Numbered from the stretch's first letter, positions 25,533 through 33,960 are shown. The stretch: 36,582 nucleotides of DNA from SVQP01 sp045603085 (GCA_045603085.1 JAZULL010000133.1:1-36582), one strand, 5' to 3'. Program-made: numbers and translations. Notes: a model not told the origin generated them from the sequence alone.

Positions 25533-28091
25533 ATGAGCTCATATAAGATTCGTGTTTCACCCACACAAACCGTCATGCTTGACGATTATGCCGCAGCCTG
25601 CGCACTGGCAGACGAGAACGCCGTATACGGCGCAATCGTAACCGATCCGCTGGGCAAGCTTTTGTACGCTCCTTGCGGCGAGGTGGCGGCCACCATTCTG
25701 TACAATGCCAAGCGCGTCTGTGACTATACACGCGATAAGGAATTCGTGTACGGTCACGCACCCGTCAATCCCGCCTATAACCACAATGCACGCACGGTCA
25801 GCTGTGACCGCCTTGTGGACTGGGTCATGTTTGAGTGCGGCTATCTCGCACAGCCCGTCAAGCACGGCGCGTGCGTCATGAGCCCCCAGCTGACCAACTG
25901 GTGCATTGACAACGGCTTTGAAAAGATCTGCTCCGTGGAGGAGCTGCAGCCCGGTGACGTTGTGTTCACCCGTCCGAGTGAAAAGGGTCACCCCCTGCAT
26001 ACCTTTATCCATGCGGGTAAGGGCGAGGACGGCAATTATTATCGCTATGACGCGGGCAAGGTAGAGCGCATCCGCAGCACCCAGCCCTCTTGCGAGCCGC
26101 TCAACGATTTTATGTACGGCTACCGTGCCCCTGCCGTCAAGCCCGCCTTTATGCCCGGCCCGTCCTTCAAATACGACGGCGTGCCGTTCTCCGAGCTGGA
26201 GGTCGAGGCGCGCGCCGAGGGCAACGATCTGATCTACACGATGCCCGACGGCCTTGAGCTGACCGTGCGCTATGAATTCTATCCCGAATACGGCGTGACC
26301 AAGTGGACCAACTACTGGCATAACCCCACCGATCACGACAGCGGACTGGTTTCCGAGCTTGCTGACTGTGATATTACCTTCCCCATCAAGGCAGATACCC
26401 CCCGTACCAGACGTAACCGCCAGAAGAACTGGGAGCCCACCTGCATGATCCTGCACACCACGCAGGGCGCCAACGTCAAGGACGACGACCATATTGACAT
26501 GCCCGTTTGTATGTGGGCAGGCGACCATCACGAGGTTTCCTGCGCTTGCGGACGAAGCGGCATGGGCATGGCACCGTTCTTTGATGCCGTGGAGGGCGGC
26601 GACCGCCAAAAGGGCGTGATCATGGCCGTGGGCTGGACGGGTCAGTGGAAGGCGCAGTTTGACCGTGGCGAGGAGAATTTCCGCATGCGACACGGCGTGC
26701 AGGACGCACATTTCTACGTCAAGCCCGGCGAGTCCTTCCGTACCGCATCTACGACCGTGCTTGTATATACCGACGGGCAGGTCAACGCCCATAACCGTTG
26801 GCGTCGCTATATCCGCGAGGTCATCTCGCCCTTTGCGCAGAGCAAGGGGGCAAGGGGAGAGCAATGCCCCTTCTCGGCCATTTTCTGGGGCGGTATTTCC
26901 AGCGAGAAGCTGATCCACCGCTGGGAAAAGCTGCTTGAGCACGATCTGCCCTTTGAATATTGCTGGATCGATGCGGGCTGGTATGAGCCGCTGCGCGCCG
27001 AGACCACCGAGGGTCAGTCCGCCGAATGGGGAAGAACGGGCTCTTGGGAGATCAACCGCTACTTCCATCCGAACGGCTACCGTGACGTTACGGATTTCCT
27101 CAAATCTCACGGCATCAAGTTCCAGCTTTGGTTTGAGCCGGAAAGATTCTTGCGCAGTATCAAGGACTGGACGGGATCTCTGTATATGAAGGATCCGGGC
27201 GAGGATCAGGTCATCACCGCGCTCAACGAGGATTGGGTGTGTGACGACGTCATCAAGATGGTTTCTGATCTGGTTGAGCAAATTCCCGTAGACTGCTACC
27301 GTCAGGATAACAACATCAACGTCATTGAGTTTTGGCGCGGCAACGATTCCAGACAGGAAAATGCCGAGCGACGCAGAGGCATGACCGAGATTCATTACAT
27401 CAATAACCTCTGGCGCTTCTGGGATGCGCTTCTGGAGCGTTTCCCGCACCTGCTGATCGACAACTGCTGCGGCGGCGGTCACCGCATTGATATTGAAATG
27501 CTGTCCCGCTCCGTGCCGCTGTGGAGAAGTGACTATCAGTGCACGTGGGATTGCTGTCCCGAGGCCAACCAGAATCAGAATGCTTCGTCTGCTTGGTGGT
27601 ATCCTTATTCGGGTATTGGCTACGGCCCCACGCTGGGTGACCTTTACAGCTTCCGCAGTGCGTACACCAACGGCATGACCGTGCGTACCTGGGAACACGT
27701 GGACCCCGAATGGGAGGTAGGCGCGATGAACGAGCCCATGGACTTTGCCAAGAAGTATTTTGAGGAATACAACGGCATCCGCCACTATTTCGCACAGGAT
27801 TTCTATTCTCTCGTACCTATTTCCAAGGAGAACTCGACGTGGTCGGCATCCCAGTATCACGATGCCAAGGATGAAAGCGGCATCGTGCTGGCTTTCCGTC
27901 GCGCGATGTGTCCTTATGAAAACGCGCACGTCACGCTTGGCGGCATCGATCCCTGCAAGACCTACGAATTTACCGATGCTGACACGGGTGCGACCACCCT
28001 TTACAAGGGCGAAGACCTTGTACGCGACGGCATGACGCTGACCATCGACCAAAAGCGCAAATCTATGCTGCTGCAATACAGAGCGGTATAA
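25533..28091 (+). CDS. Papain-like domain fused to a GH36 alpha-galactosidase domain
   Basis: The 852-aa product has no signal peptide. Residues ~1-205 are homologous to the C-terminal papain-like domains of the two lipoproteins in this operon: Cys91 in SCDRLVDW, His156 in PLHTFI, and the same NPxxNH lead-in. Residues ~210-850 form a GH36 enzyme with a beta-sandwich, FEYCWIDAGWY, the nucleophile motif YRQDNNI (Asp592), the acid/base motif CCGGGHRID (Asp653) and a C-terminal beta domain. It is a fused, longer relative of the GH36 enzyme at 16617. Both active sites look intact. The gene ends the operon and is followed by a strong terminator. Confidence 0.82.
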   Translation: MSSYKIRVSPTQTVMLDDYAAACALADENAVYGAIVTDPLGKLLYAPCGEVAATILYNAKRVCDYTRDKEFVYGHAPVNPAYNHNARTVSCDRLVDWVMFECGYLAQPVKHGACVMSPQLTNWCIDNGFEKICSVEELQPGDVVFTRPSEKGHPLHTFIHAGKGEDGNYYRYDAGKVERIRSTQPSCEPLNDFMYGYRAPAVKPAFMPGPSFKYDGVPFSELEVEARAEGNDLIYTMPDGLELTVRYEFYPEYGVTKWTNYWHNPTDHDSGLVSELADCDITFPIKADTPRTRRNRQKNWEPTCMILHTTQGANVKDDDHIDMPVCMWAGDHHEVSCACGRSGMGMAPFFDAVEGGDRQKGVIMAVGWTGQWKAQFDRGEENFRMRHGVQDAHFYVKPGESFRTASTTVLVYTDGQVNAHNRWRRYIREVISPFAQSKGARGEQCPFSAIFWGGISSEKLIHRWEKLLEHDLPFEYCWIDAGWYEPLRAETTEGQSAEWGRTGSWEINRYFHPNGYRDVTDFLKSHGIKFQLWFEPERFLRSIKDWTGSLYMKDPGEDQVITALNEDWVCDDVIKMVSDLVEQIPVDCYRQDNNINVIEFWRGNDSRQENAERRRGMTEIHYINNLWRFWDALLERFPHLLIDNCCGGGHRIDIEMLSRSVPLWRSDYQCTWDCCPEANQNQNASSAWWYPYSGIGYGPTLGDLYSFRSAYTNGMTVRTWEHVDPEWEVGAMNEPMDFAKKYFEEYNGIRHYFAQDFYSLVPISKENSTWSASQYHDAKDESGIVLAFRRAMCPYENAHVTLGGIDPCKTYEFTDADTGATTLYKGEDLVRDGMTLTIDQKRKSMLLQYRAV

Positions 28092-28095
28092 AACA

Positions 28096-28127
28096 AAAAA
28101 GCATTGTTCGCTTGAACAATGCTTTTT
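28096..28127. terminator. Bidirectional terminator after the glycan operon
   Basis: A 14-bp stem, AAAAAGCATTGTTC (28096-28109) with 28114-28127, with T-runs on both strands, lies between the operon end and the convergent AraC gene. Confidence 0.9.
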
Positions 28128-28139
28128 GTTTTTGTGGTT

Positions 28140-28964
28140 TTATGCATGTGCCTCGTTCTTGACCTTTTCCATGTAGGCACGGGGGGAGACGCCCATTCTG
28201 TTCTTGAATACCTTGGAGAAATACTGCGCATCGGAGTAGCCGCAACGGAATGCCACGTCGCTGACGCTGGTAAATCCCTGCTTGAGCATGGTGCAGGCGT
28301 GCTGAATGCGCACCGTGTGCAAATACTCCACAATGCCAACCCCCACGTGCCGCTTGAACACGGTGGAAAGATATTTTTTGTTATACTTGAGATCACTTCC
28401 CAGCCGCTCCAGTGAAAAGTCGGGATCTGAAAAATGCTCGTCCACGTACTTCTGGATCATGGAAATCAGGTCAATCCGCCCCTTATCGTGCGGTGCAAAT
28501 TCGGGCAAACGACCTCCAAGATAGGTAAAGGTGTGTAAAAGAACCGCCTCGCTGGCAATATCCGAAAGCTCAGCAGGGCTCTCAAGTCCCTGTGTCCAAA
28601 CCGTTTCAAGATCTGCACAGTCGGGAAAAAGCACGGTCTTGGGTGAAACCCCCAGCTTTTCCATAATGCGATTGCCGCGCGCACCCAAAAAGCTGATATA
28701 CATATATTTAAAATCCGCTACCGATTCAATGGCAAAGGGCTCTGCCGGAAAGGAAAAGAACACGTCCCCCTTCTTTACACTCAGCACCTGGCCGCGCGTG
28801 TGCAGCTTTCCCTGCCCCTGCAGCACGTAATACACGGTGTAAAGTGACTTGAGCCGCAGACCCGTATAGATCTGCTCCTTGGTTTCCAAAACGAAATGGA
28901 CGGTATGAATACTATGGTCGTTGATCTCGCGCGGGACAAATCGACATACGTTCTGCTCGGCCAT
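28140..28964 (-). CDS. AraC-family transcriptional regulator
   Basis: The 274-aa product has an N-terminal cupin-like sensor domain (residues ~15-150; YYVLQGQGKLHTRGQVLSVKKGD) and a C-terminal double helix-turn-helix (~175-270). The second helix-turn-helix matches the AraC signature VSDVAFRCGYSDAQYFSKVFKNRMGVSPRAY in shortened form. Such proteins are usually activated by a sugar bound in the cupin. It is placed between the glycan operon and the Gfo/Idh/MocA gene and is the only regulator in the carbohydrate region, so it is the best candidate to control the nearby promoters. GGAGG lies 7 nt before the ATG. Confidence 0.9.
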   Translation of the reverse strand: MAEQNVCRFVPREINDHSIHTVHFVLETKEQIYTGLRLKSLYTVYYVLQGQGKLHTRGQVLSVKKGDVFFSFPAEPFAIESVADFKYMYISFLGARGNRIMEKLGVSPKTVLFPDCADLETVWTQGLESPAELSDIASEAVLLHTFTYLGGRLPEFAPHDKGRIDLISMIQKYVDEHFSDPDFSLERLGSDLKYNKKYLSTVFKRHVGVGIVEYLHTVRIQHACTMLKQGFTSVSDVAFRCGYSDAQYFSKVFKNRMGVSPRAYMEKVKNEAHA

Positions 28965-28993
28965 GATTCTTCCTCCTTTGATAAGATGGCATC

Positions 28994-29022
28994 AGTATAG
29001 CACATGTTCTGTGAGAAGTCAA
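28994..29022 (-). promoter_or_regulatory. Promoter of the AraC regulator gene
   Basis: TTGACT (29017-29022) and TATACT (28994-28999), 17 nt apart on the minus strand. Confidence 0.75.
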
Positions 29023-29049
29023 TCGCGATGTGACTATTTTTTATAAATA

Positions 29050-29094
29050 TGTGGAATTTATCCACAGACTACAAGGGGTTTGATATGGTATAAT
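29050..29094 (+). promoter_or_regulatory. Extended -10 promoter with upstream palindrome, Gfo/Idh/MocA gene
   Basis: TGGTATAAT (extended -10; TATAAT at 29089-29094) has no good -35. In its place TGTGGA (29050-29055) and TCCACA (29061-29066) form an inverted repeat. A poor -35 with an adjacent palindrome is what one expects of an activator-dependent promoter; the AraC protein encoded next door is the natural candidate. Confidence 0.5.
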
Positions 29095-29157
29095 GAAGAC
29101 GTTGAGAGCTTGTCCCATCAATCCCAATCTGATCTGTAATGAAAGGAATTCTGTCCC

Positions 29158-30459
29158 ATGAAAAAAGTTCGTATTGGCGTTCTGGGTGCTTACCGCGGAA
29201 CCAGCATGATTAACTATTGCAAGCGCGCTGACCACGCCGAGGTGGTTGCCATTTGTGATAAAAGCCCCGAGGCACTGGATGCACAAAGAGAGGCTGCCGC
29301 AGGCTTGAATATTACGTTTTACGATCATTTCGATAAGTTTATCGAGCATGATATGGACGCCGTGGTGCTGGCAAACTACGCCAACGAGCATGCCCCCTTT
29401 GCCATTCGTTGCCTCAAGCGCGGCTTGCACGTATTCTCCGAGGTCCTGCCCGTACAGAATATGAAGGAGGCCGTTGAGCTGGTAGAGGCCGTGGAGCAAA
29501 GCGGTCTGGTCTATGCATACGGCGAAAACTATTGCTATATGCCCGCCTCTTATGAAATGAAAAAGCTGTATGAGAGTGGCGAAATCGGCGAATTCGAGTA
29601 CGGCGAGGGCGAATACGTTCACAACTGCGAATCCATCTGGCCGTCCATCACCTACGGTGAGCCGGACCATTGGCGGAACGGCGGCTATGCCACCTTCTAT
29701 TGCACCCACTCGCTGGGTCCCATCATTCACGCGACCGGCCTGCGCCCCGTATCTGTTGTTGGCATTGAAGGCACCAAGAATGCCCGCGGTCTGCGCTGCG
29801 GCCGCAAGTGCGGTCAGTTCGGCATGGAGATCGTGACGCTGGAAAACGGCGGCGTGGTCAAGTCAATCCACGGCAATCTGTATAAGAATTCGATCTGGTA
29901 CACCATGTACGGCTCCAAGGGCCGCATGGAGTGCGGCAGAGAGGACGCCATGGACGGACACATTGCCAAGATCTACGTCAACAAGGATGAATACGACGGT
30001 GGCTATGAAACAGGCTCGCTTCGCTCCTACTTCCCCGACCACGGCATGAAGGACAAGGCCGAGGGCTTTGGGCACGGCGGCTCGGACTTTTATTCCATGT
30101 ACTACTTCATCAATAAGATCCTGGGCGATAAGAATGCCGACACCATCGACGTTTACGTGGCGCTGGATATGTTCCTGCCCGGCCTGTTTGCATACAGATC
30201 CATTCTGGAAGGCGGTATTACGGTACAGATCCCCAATCTGCGCAACAAGGAGGAGCGCGATGCATGGCGTCACGACACTGCCTGCACCGACCCCAAGGCA
30301 GCCGGTGATATGCTTTGGCCGACCATGTCCCGGGGTACGCCCGACATCCCCCAGGCAGTCTATGACCGCCAGGCACTTCTCTGGGCCGAGGAATGTGCCA
30401 AGACCGAAGGCACTTACCGAGCAGCGGCACTCAGTCAGGGCAGCAAGCAGGAAAAATAA
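29158..30459 (+). CDS. Gfo/Idh/MocA-family NAD(P)-dependent oxidoreductase
   Basis: The 433-aa product begins with the Rossmann motif RIGVLGAYRGTSM. It continues with EVVAICDKSPEAL and the NAD-binding AVVLANYANEHAPFAIRCLKRGLHVFSEVLP, where Glu replaces the usual Glu-Lys-Pro catalytic segment (E-V-L-P instead of EKP). The C-terminal alpha/beta substrate domain follows (YGENYCYMP, GGYATFYCTHSLGPI). Family members oxidise or reduce sugars, inositols and sugar nucleotides, and some (GH109 type) are glycosidases that use NAD. The altered EKP motif makes the exact reaction uncertain. It forms a single-gene unit with its own promoter and terminator. Confidence 0.85.
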   Translation: MKKVRIGVLGAYRGTSMINYCKRADHAEVVAICDKSPEALDAQREAAAGLNITFYDHFDKFIEHDMDAVVLANYANEHAPFAIRCLKRGLHVFSEVLPVQNMKEAVELVEAVEQSGLVYAYGENYCYMPASYEMKKLYESGEIGEFEYGEGEYVHNCESIWPSITYGEPDHWRNGGYATFYCTHSLGPIIHATGLRPVSVVGIEGTKNARGLRCGRKCGQFGMEIVTLENGGVVKSIHGNLYKNSIWYTMYGSKGRMECGREDAMDGHIAKIYVNKDEYDGGYETGSLRSYFPDHGMKDKAEGFGHGGSDFYSMYYFINKILGDKNADTIDVYVALDMFLPGLFAYRSILEGGITVQIPNLRNKEERDAWRHDTACTDPKAAGDMLWPTMSRGTPDIPQAVYDRQALLWAEECAKTEGTYRAAALSQGSKQEK

Positions 30460-30465
30460 AGAAAT

Positions 30466-30499
30466 ACGGGTAGTCCCAGCGGACTACCCGTCGTTTTTT
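30466..30499. terminator. Terminator shared by Gfo/Idh/MocA and GH43 genes
   Basis: An 11-bp stem, ACGGGTAGTCC (30466-30476) with 30481-30491 and loop CAGC, is followed by TTTTTT on the plus strand. On the minus strand it lies 6 nt after the GH43 stop codon. Confidence 0.85.
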
Positions 30500-31391
30500 A
30501 TGCATCTACACGCGCAATGATTTCAAAGCCGTCGTCGGTTTCGCGGACCTTGAAGAGTCTGGGACGCTCATGGGGATTGACGTTGGTGCTGTGCAGAATC
30601 AGATACAGCTGTCCGTCAAATCCGTCAAATAGCATGCCGTGACCGCCGTCCTCATCGTAGATGAAGCGGTCGGCGTGACGCCACGGTCCGTGAATACTGC
30701 CGCTGTCGCTGATGGCCAGCGCCTGCACGTACCAATACTGCGGACCTGCGTGAAAGCCTGACCACAGCATATACAGCTTGCCGTTCTTGCCCTTGCGGAA
30801 GAACGGACCGTCGGTAACGTAGTTGCGGGAAGTAGGGTCTACAAGCGAATAGGACCATGCTGCATCCCCTGCGCGCAAAACGGTTTTGGGCTCGCCTGCC
30901 GGGGCGGTCAGATCAGCGGTCAGCGGCATAATTTCAATTGTGCCGTCACCAACCTGGGTCCATTCGTGACAGAAAGCGGTCCAGGGGGTGCCCTGCTCAT
31001 CGACGTAAAACGTGGCGTCAAGGCTCACCCAATCCTCAGGGGTGATAGGACCGTCACTAAAGGGCAAGAACGGCCCCATGGGACTGTCGCCTCGGAGAAT
31101 CTGAGAGCAGCGCAGATGCGTTTCGCTGCGAAAGCTTGCAAACATATAATAATGGTCGCCATAGTGATAGACCTCGGGGGCGAAGAAATCGCGGTCCGAC
31201 CAGAAATCCTCGGGACGGGTAAAGCACTCGTGCGGCTCACTCCACTCGATAAGATCAGTAGAGGTATAAACGTCAAGTCCCGTCCAAGGAATGACCTTGG
31301 TTGCAGGGCCGCGGCGCGTGCCGTAAAGATAATAAATACCGTTCTCGGCAAAAACAAACGGGTCACGGAGATGAATATCGCACAGCTTCAT
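30498..31391 (-). CDS. GH43-like glycoside hydrolase
   Basis: The 297-aa product has no signal peptide. It fits a five-bladed beta-propeller of the GH43/GH32 type: the N-terminal base Asp in HLRDPFVF, blade repeats such as GIYYLYGT and DHYYMFASF, FFAPEVYHYGDHYYMF, a candidate acid in the CHEWTQVGDG segment, DGPFFRKGKNGKLYMLWS and GHGMLFDGFDGQLYL. Likely substrates are alpha-arabinofuranosides, beta-xylosides or galactans. The start is the ATG at 31391, since GGAG lies 7 nt upstream and the reading frame before it contains the promoter. It is convergent with the oxidoreductase gene. Confidence 0.83.
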   Translation of the reverse strand: MKLCDIHLRDPFVFAENGIYYLYGTRRGPATKVIPWTGLDVYTSTDLIEWSEPHECFTRPEDFWSDRDFFAPEVYHYGDHYYMFASFRSETHLRCSQILRGDSPMGPFLPFSDGPITPEDWVSLDATFYVDEQGTPWTAFCHEWTQVGDGTIEIMPLTADLTAPAGEPKTVLRAGDAAWSYSLVDPTSRNYVTDGPFFRKGKNGKLYMLWSGFHAGPQYWYVQALAISDSGSIHGPWRHADRFIYDEDGGHGMLFDGFDGQLYLILHSTNVNPHERPRLFKVRETDDGFEIIARVDA

Positions 31392-31425
31392 ATATTGACT
31401 CCTTTCGCGGTTGGGGTATATGGAT

Positions 31426-31455
31426 ATTGTACCATTGAACTCCCGCACAAGTCAA
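31426..31455 (-). promoter_or_regulatory. Promoter of the GH43-like gene
   Basis: TTGACT (31450-31455) and TACAAT (31426-31431) are 18 nt apart on the minus strand. Confidence 0.7.
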
Positions 31456-31758
31456 GGGAGAGGGGGCAGAAGATTGGTGAAAATAGTTATTTCAAAGTTG
31501 CACGGCACCCCCGGACACACGGGAATCTCGCCTTTGGCGAGAATTCGCACGCTCTACGCCTGGTGAGCAAGCTCCCCGAGAACACGCCGTCGCATAGTCG
31601 TCGCCTGTCGCCTCGATACACTCGGCTCTGCCGACTCCTTGCTTGGGGCTTTCCTCATCGAAAATAATATTCAATTATTTTCGACTCGTCACTCCGAGCG
31701 GCGAATGCGAACCCAATCGTGCGCTCTGCGCACGAAATGGGTTCGCGACGGGTCAGCA
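31456..31758. other. Hairpin-rich intergenic stretch (region 3)
   Basis: No complete gene is seen. Hairpins include TCTCGCC-TTT-GGCGAGA (near 31526-31543), CGAAAATAAT/ATTATTTTCG (31659-31683) and a two-step hairpin GCGAACCCA/TGGGTTCGC around CGTGCGC/GCGCACG (31707-31746). Near 31510 the sequence CCGGACACACGGGAATC resembles, on the opposite strand, the direct repeat flanking array 2 (TCCCGGGTGTCCC). The right part overlaps the end of the recombinase remnant. Confidence 0.4.
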
Positions 31759-31948
31759 AAAAGAGGATGGAGTAGCTTGTGCTACTCCATCCTCTTTTCG
31801 GTGAAGCGGACGATGCAACGTCCGAACTATTTGCCATATTTTCAATTTCTTCAGTTGTAGGTATATCGATTGGCTTATCGTCAAAAGTAAGAATCAGCTT
31901 GATGTAATCATCATAAACGAAAATCGCCTTGACGAGACCGTCAACAAA
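31655..31948 (-). pseudogene. C-terminal remnant of a large serine recombinase
   Basis: On the minus strand an open frame of about 97 codons runs from just after a TAA (31949-31951). It begins FVDGLVKAIFVYDDYIKLIL and continues with TFDDKPID and SSDVASSASPKR. This matches the usual C-terminus of Clostridia transposon-type serine recombinases (a FVNxVxVYDDK beta strand followed by a short tail with a Pro-Lys pair). The catalytic resolvase domain and the rest are absent. The remnant lies directly downstream of the AT-rich defence genes and marks an old mobile-element junction. Its natural stop is probably lost in the hairpin at 31759-31798. Confidence 0.6.
31759..31798 (-). terminator. Strong intrinsic terminator
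   Basis: A perfect 18-bp stem (31759-31776 with 31781-31798, loop TTGT) is flanked by A/T runs on both sides, so that a T-run follows on the minus strand. It would end transcripts from the defence operon. It also overlaps the recombinase remnant. Confidence 0.85.
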
Positions 31949-32006
31949 TTACGACTTGTATGTACTCACTTTCGTTCAACTAGATATTTACACTAACATG
32001 TTAAAA

Positions 32007-32696
32007 TTACTTTATCAGTGGCTCAATATAGGGCTTCAATTCTTGTATTAACTTGTAAACAGTCGAACAAGGATCTCGCTTAGAAGGCGGGATTGAATTA
32101 TTGTATGAACGCTCAATTCTAATTGCGCTGCTAATAGCGAATTTTATACTACCGTGCTTGGTGACAATATCAAAAATGTTGGTTAAATTCTTTTCATATC
32201 CCACTTCAGATATTTTGTTTGACTTAAAGAGATCATCTAACTTTTGACACCACTGAGTGCGATGCAGTGCAGAATCTGAATAATTGAAGTGAAGATATAT
32301 CCAATATTCAAATGATTGATTACTCCACCCAACGTGAAAGCCCCTGCTTTCTGCCAACTCTATTGCTTCGTCAAAATTATCAAAATCGTCCTTATCAAAA
32401 ACGACCCAAACTTGTTCATACATTATTGGAGAACGAGCAACAATTTTGGAAGCTGCCTCAACAAGACTGATTGTGTTTTTTCCTTCTCCGCAAGTCTCTA
32501 TGGTAGGTTTTTCCGCTTTTATACTGTTGGAATTATATAATTCGTTAATATAGTTAGCTAATCCATCAAAATAGTACGGTTCTGTTTTAGTTCCTTCAGA
32601 CACTATTAGAAAAGAATTTGGCTTGGGTGTTTTTGATTCAATTTTTCTTTCTTGAAGTTTGGCACGCCTTTTTTTGAAAAAATCGTCAGTTCCCAT
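32007..32696 (-). CDS. RloB-family protein, probable AbiLii-type defence effector
   Basis: The 229-aa product has the RloB (PF13707) layout: basic N-terminus, FLIVSEGTKTEPYYFDGL, VWVVFDKDDFDNF, then the WSNQSFEYWIYLHFNY segment. The Glu of SEGTKTE and the Asp cluster DKDD resemble a Toprim-like metal site, so a nuclease role is plausible. RloB proteins paired with an AAA ATPase form the AbiL abortive infection system and RloAB-like modules. Its start lies inside the end of the ATPase gene (11-nt overlap) with GGAGG 7 nt upstream. Codon use is AT-rich, unlike the carbohydrate genes, which indicates horizontal transfer. Confidence 0.8.
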   Translation of the reverse strand: MGTDDFFKKRRAKLQERKIESKTPKPNSFLIVSEGTKTEPYYFDGLANYINELYNSNSIKAEKPTIETCGEGKNTISLVEAASKIVARSPIMYEQVWVVFDKDDFDNFDEAIELAESRGFHVGWSNQSFEYWIYLHFNYSDSALHRTQWCQKLDDLFKSNKISEVGYEKNLTNIFDIVTKHGSIKFAISSAIRIERSYNNSIPPSKRDPCSTVYKLIQELKPYIEPLIK

Positions 32697-33903
32697 CGTT
32701 GTTCCTCCAATGGTCGAACTTTTTCAGATTAGGAATGGCATCAAATACACCACTCAGATAATCCTTGGTAAATGATTTATCATTTCTAATTTTATAATCT
32801 GCTAACGAATACAAAGTGGATTCTCCATATTCATTTTTGTCGGTAAACCAAACTTGGTCTCTGCGAACATACTGTTTATCCAACAATGTGGTATCGTGGG
32901 TTGTATAAATCAGTTGTGCCTTAGTGTTACTGCTATAAAACAAATCAACGATATACTTTTGCAATAATGGGTGAAGCTGGTTATTAAGTTCATCGATAAT
33001 AAGCCCGCAACCAGTTTCTGTTGCTAATTTTACTAATCCGAAAACGGCCATAGCTTTTCTGGTTCCTGCAGATTCTTTCTCTAACGGAAAGCGAACTTTG
33101 TTTCCCTGTTTATCAAAATGATATGTGTAGATGTTATTTTGATCTTCATTTTTTTCAACAGAGATGTCTTTGATACCAATATCTATAGCGTTCAAAAATT
33201 CAAGCAAAACTCCCTTGTCATCTTCTTCGAATGAGTTGTCAAACAAAAGATCCAAGATAGCTGCCGACTCTTGACTACAATCAAATCGCAAAGGAAGAAA
33301 TCCTAAAATGCAAAATAACGTTTTTTCAAAAACATTATTCTTCAATTTTAAACTGCTAAAGAAGGAAAGCGCTAAGACATCAATATCGATGTTGTCGGTA
33401 TATTTTTCACAGGCTTGTTTTACTGAACTTCCAAGAGTAAACTCCTTTTCACTTCGCTCCAGGATTGTACTCTGCCTGTTTGTGGATAAATTGATTCTAT
33501 ACAACCATTCTGAAGTGATTTTTTCTTTGTTATATGTGAATCCATATCTATATTCATAATTATTCTCATGATATACTGCTTCAAATTCTGTATCCGAGGA
33601 TGAGGAGTCGACATCTAACATAAATGGATTGTAGCATTTAGAAAGAAAAGTTTCTTTTTTGTCCTTGTTATTTTCTTGAAAAGATTTTCTGGCAATTTTT
33701 TGAAACATAGCATAAGCGTCAATAAAGTTGCTTTTTCCACTTGCATTAGCACCGAAGATAGACACTACTTTCAAAAAACTATTTCCCGTTGTCTCAGAAA
33801 TCAAATTATATTGATGTTCTTTATAAGCTTTTACAGCTCTCATATCCAATGTAACTTCTTCTTTAAACGGTCCAAAGTTTTTGAATCTAAAAAGAACCAA
33901 CAT
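32686..33903 (-). CDS. AAA ATPase of the AbiL/RloA type
   Basis: The 405-aa product is an SMC/ABC-like ATPase of the AAA_15/AAA_21 group: N-terminal strand MLVLFRFKNFGPF, Walker A GANASGKSN (residues 51-59), signature-like ESAGTRK, Walker B GLIIDELNNQLHP and the switch His in YTTHD. These ATPases are the sensor half of two-gene abortive infection systems such as AbiL, PARIS and RloAB. The ATG at 33903 is used because GGAGGTGAG lies just upstream; an in-frame ATG 13 codons earlier overlaps the -10 region. It leads the operon and its end overlaps the RloB gene. It is AT-rich like its partner. Confidence 0.85.
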   Translation of the reverse strand: MLVLFRFKNFGPFKEEVTLDMRAVKAYKEHQYNLISETTGNSFLKVVSIFGANASGKSNFIDAYAMFQKIARKSFQENNKDKKETFLSKCYNPFMLDVDSSSSDTEFEAVYHENNYEYRYGFTYNKEKITSEWLYRINLSTNRQSTILERSEKEFTLGSSVKQACEKYTDNIDIDVLALSFFSSLKLKNNVFEKTLFCILGFLPLRFDCSQESAAILDLLFDNSFEEDDKGVLLEFLNAIDIGIKDISVEKNEDQNNIYTYHFDKQGNKVRFPLEKESAGTRKAMAVFGLVKLATETGCGLIIDELNNQLHPLLQKYIVDLFYSSNTKAQLIYTTHDTTLLDKQYVRRDQVWFTDKNEYGESTLYSLADYKIRNDKSFTKDYLSGVFDAIPNLKKFDHWRNNDGN

Positions 33904-33930
33904 AATACTCACCTCCATATTAGTTATATT

Positions 33931-33959
33931 ATTATAACCCAAAATGATTCATTAGTCAA
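33931..33959 (-). promoter_or_regulatory. Promoter of the defence operon
   Basis: TTGACT (33954-33959) and TATAAT (33931-33936) are 17 nt apart on the minus strand, 28 nt ahead of the start codon. Confidence 0.85.
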
Positions 33960-33960
33960 T

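Noticed and set aside
31639..31860. Small plus-strand gene near the terminator hairpin
   Set aside because: No ribosome binding site or promoter; it is antisense to the recombinase remnant and spans hairpins.
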